A stretch of DNA of 64,000 bases, from the NCBI GenBank assembly GCA_036971475.1, contig JBAIZL010000008.1, forward strand, positions 12,981,788 through 13,045,787, written 5' to 3'. The position numbers were made by a program, and so were the translations under genes. The notes beneath the pieces were generated by a model. The model searched no databases and was not told where the DNA came from. It saw nothing but the letters and a program-made list of their open reading frames with translations. How positions within the stretch are numbered: position 1 is the stretch's first letter; each line of letters opens with the position of its first letter. This document shows, in pieces, positions 56,377 through 64,000 of the stretch. Source of the stretch: Prosapia bicincta (Eukaryota; Arthropoda; Insecta; Hemiptera; Cercopidae).

Positions 56377-57620
56377 GCACAACCACCCCTAACTGGGCCT
56401 GTACGTAACCTAGGACTATAGGGGTAGTTTTGGATGATGCACCAGGTCGTCGCGGCCCTGATCCTACCTTGGGGGTGGGTTCGACCACGTTTAGAGGGGT
56501 GGGGGTAGTTTTTCGAAAAAAATAAATTCTAACCCACTAACCTAAGGCGGGTAAATTTCATCTAACCTAACATATCCCCAGGTGCAAGGGTTATCTCAGC
56601 TACGTTCAGGACCTTCCCCGGGGTTAGCTCCGGGGGTAGATTCGGGGTGGGGGGTAGTTTTTGAAAAAATGTTTAAAAAATGTGCCTTGACTGATAGGGT
56701 GAGTTTAGAGTGTATTATCGCTATGGTTGGTGGTATATCACCTATGGGTAGTTTTGAAATAAAATATGAAATTGCCAAAAATCGATCGGTTGAATCAAAT
56801 GACCGTACGGGATATGTCTAGAGTCCAGTATGGACTGCTGTGGGGGTGGATTCACCCGGGGGTAGTTTTCAGATTGCCAAAAATGATCGGAGTAGCTGTC
56901 TTAGGTAAAAGTCACCTAGGAGCTAGCCCTCAGGTAAACCCATCTCAAGGCCGGCCCTTAGGTAAAGTAACCCTGGAATAGCTCCGGTGGTGGGGTAACT
57001 TTTGGAAAGATTTAATCGTTATTTGATGACGTATCAGCGCTCGAGCGACTCTAGGCAAGTAGTAGGCTCACCCTAAAATGAATGGTCTACCTCTAAATGA
57101 TTTGGGTGATGAGGGGCCCAGGGGTAAGGGAAATGAATGCCAAACTCAAAATTTGTCTATGCTACTAAATTAATAAACCATGCAACAAGGCCTTATCGCT
57201 CGAGGGAATACGCGTGACCTACATAACCGGAGACCGTGTGCTGGACATGTGCAAACCTGCAGGGATAAAACATTATCCTGGAGGTAGAGCCACCCAAACC
57301 TCAGGTATAGCATCCCTGCAGCCGGTGACCAGATAAAGCTACCATGGACCCTGGAGTCGTGCTCGAGGTAAAGTCACCTAAGAGCCAGGCCTTAGTTAAA
57401 CCTACCTTGGAGGACGGTCTCAGGTAAAGCCATCCCGAAGCCAGCCTATAGGTAAAGTAACCCCGGAACCCGGCCTTAAGTGGGGGTGGGTATCAAATGA
57501 AAGTGCCAAAAAAAAGATCTGTTAGATCAAACGACCAACGTTCCAACTAAACGCTAATTTTAACCGACCAACAATTATACACCGAGTTCAAATAGTCAAC
57601 AAGTTGAATCGACCAATCAC
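56377..57620. repeat. Degenerate repeat patchwork, part 1
   Basis: Recurrent words are GGGGGTAGTTTT (about 56420, 56505, 56650, 56865) and a roughly 32 bp unit containing AGGTAAAGYYACCTNGGAG (about 56905-57480, again 60955-61110). 57006-57262 is one copy of a 257 bp unit repeated at 57856-58112 (period 848 bp). 57523-57600 recurs at 60604-60700 and about 60745-60800 (shared TTTAACCGACCAACA). No gene; the 79-residue frame at 56582-56821 is not conserved. Confidence 0.75.
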
Positions 57621-59143
57621 ATTGCAGTATGATAGCCCACATAATGTGTTAAACAAATATGCATGTAAGCCTACATACATACTATGCTAACCCGACATAC
57701 ACGGGCCTACTATGTCTGTAAACCACTGGCCAAAGCCCTTATGACCTGAGCTATTTTCACCTCTTTTATCAGGTAGAGCCTCAGGCAGGCAACCGTATAA
57801 TATATAGGGTAACTATAGGGTACATCTACCAATGCATAACCCATCAAACCCACGTAAAGATTTATTATATCTGATGACGTATTCGCGTTCGAGCGACTCT
57901 ATGCAGGTATTAGGCCCACCCTAAAATGAGTGGTCTACCCCTAAATGATTTGGGTGATGAGGGGCCCAGGGTATATGATTGCCAAACTCAAAATTTGTCT
58001 ATGATACTAAATTAATAAACAATGCAATAAAGCCTTATAGATTGAGGGAATACGTTTGGCCTACATAGCCGGTGACCGTGTGCTAGACATGTGCAAATCT
58101 GCAGAGATAACACATTATCTTCAAACAGCAACGGCAGCCGGTGACCGCTATAGCAAGCTTAAAACCCGCACGGCTGTGTCGTAGTGAATCTAGGCGCGTG
58201 TTTATGTTTTGATTACTGTATCAACTTACTATGTACTATCGGCATACCAAGGCCTACATTTTTATCAGAAATCAGTGTAAATAATCAAATAGCCTCAATA
58301 GATATATCCTATAGCTGTAAATGTATCTAGATATAAAGGTATATATATATGGAGAAACACTATTATTGAGGCCTATCACAAAACGTGAATAAATATATGA
58401 TATAAAACGATCCTAAAACGATGCTAAGCCAACATGCATGCTATTATACATAGGCATACCATGTTAAGCCTACATACATGATAGCCCACATAATGTGTTA
58501 AACAAATATGCATGTAAACCTGCATACATACTATGCTAAGCCGACTTACATGAATCCCTAAATGTGCCTACTATGTCGGTAAACCACTGGCCAAAGCCTA
58601 TATGATCTGAGCCTGACACACATTTACACCTCCTCTATCAGGTAGAACCTCAGGCAGGCAACCGTATAATATGGGGAGTACTATACGGTGTAGCTACCAA
58701 TGCATACCACCATAGCTATGTAAAGGCAGCTACCAATGCATAACCTATCACGCCCATGACGGTCAACAAATACTACAATATAATTTTAAAAAAAGTCACG
58801 GAACTTATATACACACAGTGCTAAGCCAACATTCAGGTATATATACTATGTTAAACCAGCATGCAATATACTATAAATAGCCATATATACGCCGTTAAAC
58901 ATATATGCGTGTAAACCTACATAAATGCTATGCTAAGCCAACATAAATGATAGCCTTATATAGTGTGTTAAACAAATATGGGTGTAAACCTACATAAATA
59001 CCTTGCTAAGCCAACATGCATGCTATCCTTCATAGGCGTATATACCATGTTAAGCCAATACACATGATAGCCTTATATAGTGTTTTAAACAAATATGTGT
59101 GTAAGCCTGCATGCATTTTATGCTAAGCCGACAAGGGCCAACA
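57621..59143. repeat. Degenerate repeat patchwork, part 2: roughly 90 bp unit
   Basis: A unit combining ATAATGTGTTAAACAAATATG, CATGTAARCCTRCATACAT and CTATGCTAAGCCRACA appears at 57628-57700, 58430-58560 and about 58880-59140 with internal shuffling. Includes the second copy of the 257 bp unit. Confidence 0.75.
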
Positions 59144-60300
59144 AATTATAACACGTTATATCCAACGCATAGTTTAGCTAATGGTTATCACGCAGTATCC
59201 GATGAGTAGCCTGACTACAAGTTGCCTACAAATTACCACATAATACCCGATACATAGCCTGGCTAATAATTAACGCATAGTAGCCGATGCAAGTCATGAC
59301 TAGGGCTAACACAAAATATCCGATGCATAGATAGACTAGGGGTTATCACACAGTATCCGATGAGTAGGTTGACTACAAGTTAACACATAGTATCCGATGC
59401 ATGGCTTGACTATGGGTTATCACATAATATCCGATGCAAATCATGACTAGGGGTAACACAATATATCCAAACCATATTTTGACTATGGGTTAACACAGCG
59501 TATCCGATGAGAAGTTTGAATACAAGTTAACACATAGTACCTGTTGCATAGCTAGGCTAATGCGTAACATATAGTATCCGATGCATAGCTGGGCTAATGG
59601 TTAACTAATGGTTAGCGTGACTAAGGGTTAACACATAATATCCGATGCATAGCCTGACTAGGGCTAACACATAGTATCCGGTGCATAGCTTGACTAGGGT
59701 TTAACACATCGTATCCGATGAGAAATTTGAACACAAGTTAACACATAATATCCAATGCATAGCTTGACTAGGGTTTAACACATAGTAGCCGATGAGTAGA
59801 ACGACCACAAGTTAACACATAGTAGCCGATGTGTGGCCCTACTAATCGTTAACACATAATATCCGATGCATAGCTTGACTATGTTTTAACACAAAGTATC
59901 CGTTGAGTAGGTTGAATACAAACTAACACATAGTATCCATTGCAAATATTGGCTAATGGTTATCACATAGTATCTGATACATAGCTAGGCTAATGGTTAA
60001 CAAATAGTAGCCGATGCAAATCATGACTAGGGCTAACACATATTGTCCGATGCATAGATAGACTAGGGGTTATCACACAGTATCCGATGAGTAGGTTGAC
60101 TACAAGTTAACACATAATATCCAATGCTTAGCTTGGCGAAAGGTTAACACATAGTATCCGATGAGTAGATTGACTACAAGTTAACACAAAATATCCAATG
60201 CGTAGCCTGACTATGGATTAACCCATCGTATCCGATGAGAGGTTTGGGTACAAGTTAACATAAAATATCCAATGCATGGCTTGGGTAATGCATATAGTTA
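59144..60300. repeat. 36-38 bp tandem repeat array, about 30 degenerate copies
   Basis: Consensus roughly GGTTAACACATAGTATCCGATGCATAGCTTGACTA, with alternating variants such as GATGAGTAGGTTGACTACAA. Adjacent units differ at several positions but the word TATCCGATG is kept. Some variants recur every two or three units, suggesting a higher-order period. Confidence 0.9.
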
Positions 60301-61720
60301 GCCTACATTCTGTGTTATCTATGTAAACCCACATACTATGCTAGGCTGGTTACCCGTCAGGTACTAGACACAGATCTATGATGATGCAAGAGTAACCGTA
60401 AGTGTAATCCGCACCTTGACAACAGATACCTAGCATGATCATAGCCTACATTGCCTGATAACAGTTACCTAGCCTGACCATAGCCTACACAGCTAGACAA
60501 AAGATACATAACTAGATAATAGATACCTAGCCTGACAACAGATACCAAACCTGGAATCAAATACATAGCCCGACAAACGATACATAACCTGACAACAGAG
60601 CTAGATCAAATGACCAACGTTTCAACTAAAACAACATTACGCTAAGTTTAACCGACCAACATACGCGAGGTTCAAACGAACAACATTGACACCAAATTCA
60701 AATAGGCTATGGCGATTATGGCTGGTGAAGGCCAGATCAACGTTTCAGCTAATCAAAGTTGAAAAACCTACGCTAATCAACCAACATCTACACCGAGGTC
60801 AAATAGGTTATGGTTAGTGAAGGCACTGGCAAAAGCCCTAGGCCTTAGCCATAATTATAGCTGCCAACGCTTACCAAAATAGCTATGTAGAAACCGTTAA
60901 GGCCTTTATGATCTGGGGCTTTACACATATTGTCCAGGTATGTTGTATCAATTACACCATATACTAACTAAGGTAAAGCTACCTTGGAGGTAGGCAATAG
61001 GTAAAGCTACCTTTGAGGTAGGCCCTAGGTAAAGCTACCTTAGAGAAAGGCCTTAGGTAAAACCATCCCGAAGTCAGGTCTTAGGTAAAGCCGCCTTGGA
61101 GTCATCTTAGCCCAATCTCAATAGCTACGTAAAGACAGCTAATATTGCATACCCTATCACAATAACTCCTTAAAGACGGCTACCACTTAACAAGAGCTAC
61201 GTAAAATCTGATACCAACCCATGACCAAAGTATATAATTACCTCTATCAACGCATGACCAATGGCAATAGCTACGTACAGACATCTACTAATGCCTGAAC
61301 TAAGCCAATAGTTACGTAAAGTCAATGGATTTTACCTATCATCATAACCATGTGAAGACAGCTACAATATCATACCGTAGCACAATAGCTCCGTAAAAAC
61401 ATTCACGTGAATACCTATGTTAGTGCATGAGCTAAGACAAGTGCTCCGTAAGGACATCTACCAATCCATAAGCTATCACAATATCTCTTTACATGGCACA
61501 TGCCGGGATCATCCTTTCTGTACCAGAGTATGCTGCAAATATCACGTATGACCTCTTCCGTACAGAGTATATTGGTGGTGCCACCTTAGACATACTAGAT
61601 GCCAGGATGATCCTATACTGTACCTTAGACATGCTAGAGGCCGTAATGTTCTTCCTCTTTATCATAGTATGCCCTGTAGATGGGATGACACGATACTCGA
61701 CCTAGGGGATAAATGATAAA
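60301..61720. repeat. Degenerate repeat patchwork, part 3
   Basis: 60400-60600: short repeats of CCTGACAACAGATACCTAG type. 60604-60830: copies of the TTTAACCGACCAACA unit. 60955-61110: the AGGTAAAGCTACCTT unit. 61100-61480: a roughly 45 bp unit with ATAGCTACGTAAAGACAGCTA. The 70-residue frame at 61493-61705 is built from two related halves and has no recognisable domain. Confidence 0.7.
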
Positions 61721-62169
61721 TCCTGTTTGACTAGCGTCTGATCATGGTCATAGGACATACCACAACAGGCCTAAGGCATTGCCCGTGGTTATCCTGCAGA
61801 TGGACTAATTTTATAGCAAGTATAGGTGGCAAGCAACAGTTTATCCTATACAGATGACCTACCGATGTTCCGGACGACATCTTGACCGACATTTTGTTTG
61901 ACGTCATTTGCTGCGGTTATGTTGATATGTCCAGAGTGCGCTATCGCGGTCGTAATAATATTACTGTAAAGGTTTTAAACAAGCATTTATATGTCGAACT
62001 TTGTGTGTATGATCTACACCTATAATGAAGTGTATAATGATAACAACACTACATATTGACTTAACACATTATGTAGGCCTATGTACCGTATCATGCATAT
62101 TGGCTTAATACAGGATATGTGTAGATTTACAGGTATGTCGACTTAACACAATATGTAGGACTATGACCC
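61721..62169. other. Unassigned DNA
   Basis: 61990-62160 has TTGACTTAACACAWTATGTAGG-type words related to the patchwork to its left. No gene. Confidence 0.4.
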
Positions 62170-62673
62170 GCAGGGGGGTGCGGACTAGCTGCACCTACGA
62201 GGGATTTGGCGTCCCTCGCGGTACCCTAGCCTAACACAACACCACTCACAAAGCATACACATACACCCATACACACACCAACACAATCCATACACATTTC
62301 AACACTTACAACTTCACATAGGGAATTTTGACTGGTCAGAACCGTTGCGCGTTGGGAGTGCTGAAAAGTCCAGAGCGTGACAAACTCTGGTCTGAGACGC
62401 TGATGTGAGCTTGCTCTGCCGAAGACGTAAGCGCGGTTTCTGGTCTACCAGCCGCTTCGGTCCTTGGTCAGGGAGTGTCCGCGGTGCATGGGTGTCGGAG
62501 CCTGTGCACAGTATTACGAGTCCTCGACTGATGCCCATCCAGTCGAGCTAAGGAGAAAAGCTATAGGCCTCAGAGTTCTGAGGGTTGGAAATGATCTTAA
62601 TGTGATCCAAGGGTGTACCCGTTCCTATAGTCTCGCCCGTAACGCTTGACACGATGGCTGCCAAAAAATATTT
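62170..62673 (+). promoter_or_regulatory. Probable 5' untranslated region of an I-group-type LINE
   Basis: Base composition changes sharply at about 62160 to a GC-richer sequence beginning near GGGGGGTGCGG. It contains the hairpin CGAGGGA.....TCCCTCG (62199-62218) and a CA-rich stretch (62233-62310). It precedes an open gag-like ORF. The exact element start was not proven. A 61-residue and a 74-residue frame here are shadows. Confidence 0.5.
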
Positions 62674-64000
62674 ATGGATTCCAAAACCACGTCAAATATG
62701 ACTAGTCTGAAGAGGACACGCCAGGATTCTCCTGACGATAGTCAAGATCTGAGTAAAAAGTTGATGGTGGCAACGTCGCAGACATTGCCATCAGCAAAGT
62801 ATTTAGTTGTTTCTAGTGCCGAAGAAGGGAAAGATCTTTCCAAAGTTTCTCCCTTCCTTATTAACAAGGCTATTACTGCTTGTGCTGGAGGCCCAGTAGC
62901 CTCTATTAAGAAACTCAGAAACGGAACACTGTTAGTTGCGACTTCCACCGAGAGACAAACCCGTGCTCTATCTAAAATGACCTCTTTCTTTGACCAGGTC
63001 AAGGTATCTGTGGCTCCCCACAGATCCTTGAATTACTCAAAGGGGGTCATCACATGTAGGGACTTAATGTACATTTCAGTTGATGAAATTAAATCCGAAC
63101 TGTCGTCTCAGTTAGTTACGGAGGTTATCCCCATAATGAAAATGGACAAAGGAGAAAAAGTAGCAACAGCGTCTTTTATTGTAACCTTTGGAAAGCCGGA
63201 AATACCCGAATACTTGCATGCAGGTTATCAAAGGATCTCAGTGAGACCATACGTGGCTAACCCTAGGCGCTGCTTCAAGTGCCAGCGATTTGGGCATATC
63301 AGCTCTACGTGTTCGAAGCAGAACGTATGCGGTATATGTAGCGCTGAAGGCCATGATGACAAGGAATGTATTAATTCTCCGAAATGCGCCAACTGTGGTG
63401 GTGACCACCCAGCGCGATCCTACAACTGCCCTACATTTAAGGAAGAGAAAGCTATCCTAGGCATCATGGCGAAAGACAAGCTGTCGTTTCCAGAGGCCAA
63501 AAAACTCTATAGATCCACTCAGCCAAAGGCAGACAGTAAGACTTATGCCGCTACCCTGACCGCTTCGAAATCGTCTTGTACCAACTGTGCTGAGCTGTCC
63601 AAGAAGATTGAAGCTCTAACTGAACAAGTGTCTCGCCTTTTGTGCTTAGTCACAAATGGATCGTCTCTAAATTTGGTTCAACCTGCAGCAACTGATAGTG
63701 TTTTACCTCGTGTACCTATCCCTTCCACTGGGGGGATTGGAGCACGAAATAAATCACTAAGTGAGCCTTGTGTTTCGGTGCAGAAGAAATTATCAACGGG
63801 TAGTAAACCATCTGTGCAGAAGACGTTGGAAAAATCCAAACCACGTAGACCGGAGTTACGACAGACCACATCGTCACAGTCGTTACAGATTAAGAAAAAT
63901 GCAAACAAAGGAGGGAATGTGAAAACTACCCCTCCTAAACCCAAAACTTCCTCGGATTCCATCCCTGAACGGGTGGATATGGAATCTGAGAAATGTAAGC
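62674..64000 (+). CDS. ORF1 (gag-like zinc-knuckle protein) of an I-group-type LINE, cut by the window end
   Basis: Open from ATG at 62674 through 442 codons to the window edge without a stop; upstream ATGs are out of frame or closed. Residues about 90-195 (SVAPHRSLNYSKGVI ... IVTFGKPEIPEYLHAGY then VRPYVANPRRC) form the RNA-binding domain style of I-group and Jockey ORF1 proteins. Three zinc knuckles follow from residue 200: CFKCQRFGHISSTC, CGICSAEGHDDKEC and CANCGGDHPARSYNC. Then comes EEKAILGIMAKDKLSFPEAK, the conserved segment after the knuckles in I-type elements, then a Lys/Ser-rich tail. It would coat element RNA for reverse transcription by an ORF2 beyond the window. It is the only LINE gene here without a visible lesion. 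Confidence 0.88.
   Translation, partial: MDSKTTSNMTSLKRTRQDSPDDSQDLSKKLMVATSQTLPSAKYLVVSSAEEGKDLSKVSPFLINKAITACAGGPVASIKKLRNGTLLVATSTERQTRALSKMTSFFDQVKVSVAPHRSLNYSKGVITCRDLMYISVDEIKSELSSQLVTEVIPIMKMDKGEKVATASFIVTFGKPEIPEYLHAGYQRISVRPYVANPRRCFKCQRFGHISSTCSKQNVCGICSAEGHDDKECINSPKCANCGGDHPARSYNCPTFKEEKAILGIMAKDKLSFPEAKKLYRSTQPKADSKTYAATLTASKSSCTNCAELSKKIEALTEQVSRLLCLVTNGSSLNLVQPAATDSVLPRVPIPSTGGIGARNKSLSEPCVSVQKKLSTGSKPSVQKTLEKSKPRRPELRQTTSSQSLQIKKNANKGGNVKTTPPKPKTSSDSIPERVDMESEKCK

Noticed and set aside
1..64000. CRISPR arrays, bacterial operons, prophage or toxin systems
   Set aside because: No spaced identical repeats with unique spacers and no ribosome-binding-site-led gene clusters; all recognised proteins are eukaryotic transposon proteins.

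Overview
This window reads as AT-rich, intron-poor, repeat-dominated DNA from an animal, most likely an arthropod. That rests on the mix of elements: Penelope-like elements (PLEs) with GIY-YIG endonuclease, a BEL/Pao LTR retrotransposon, a BED-finger hAT transposon, and Jockey-type plus I-group non-LTR elements. An insect is my best guess; the species is not determined. I recognise no complete host gene, no rRNA and no functional tRNA. Almost everything that can be explained is a transposable element or a duplication built from such elements, often nested. This resembles heterochromatin or a piRNA-cluster-like region, which is inference.

Layout. 1-1593: a decayed PLE on the minus strand. 1.6-6.3 kb: AT-rich DNA with a small retro-insert in a 15 bp target-site duplication (TSD), a 17 bp satellite and a dispersed repeat copy. 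6.3-7.9 kb: Jockey-like and PLE fragments fused together. 8907-12909: a whole hAT element (4003 bp) with an 8 bp TSD; its transposase has two in-frame stops. 12.98-13.6 kb: an inverted-repeat element with a tRNA-like segment. 15202-23164: a structurally complete, young-looking BEL/Pao element (two 771 bp LTRs, 5 bp TSD) whose gag and pol share one frame and are split by a single UGA in the context UGA-CUAG.

23-50 kb is a mosaic of PLE fragments and three dispersed repeat families, called here R-B, R-C and R-E, arranged partly as palindromes. The largest palindrome has about 4.28 kb arms (29329-33607 and 35104-39386). It is followed directly by a 1063 bp element with 243 bp terminal inverted repeats (TIRs) that look identical. 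Six R-C copies carry the same uninterrupted 81-nt segment, which reads as a secretion signal plus a CxxC start; one copy has lost its ATG.

51049-56089 is a full-length but frameshifted Jockey-like LINE with a 10 bp TSD. 56.4-61.7 kb is a different landscape: a patchwork of at least six interleaved, degenerate short-repeat families with no gene. From 62674 an open gag-like ORF1 of an I-group-type LINE runs off the window end and looks intact. The elements do not work together as a pathway. The history visible is repeated nesting, e.g. a BEL element at an R-B/PLE junction, a truncated Jockey inside a PLE, and a small insert inside an inverted duplicate.
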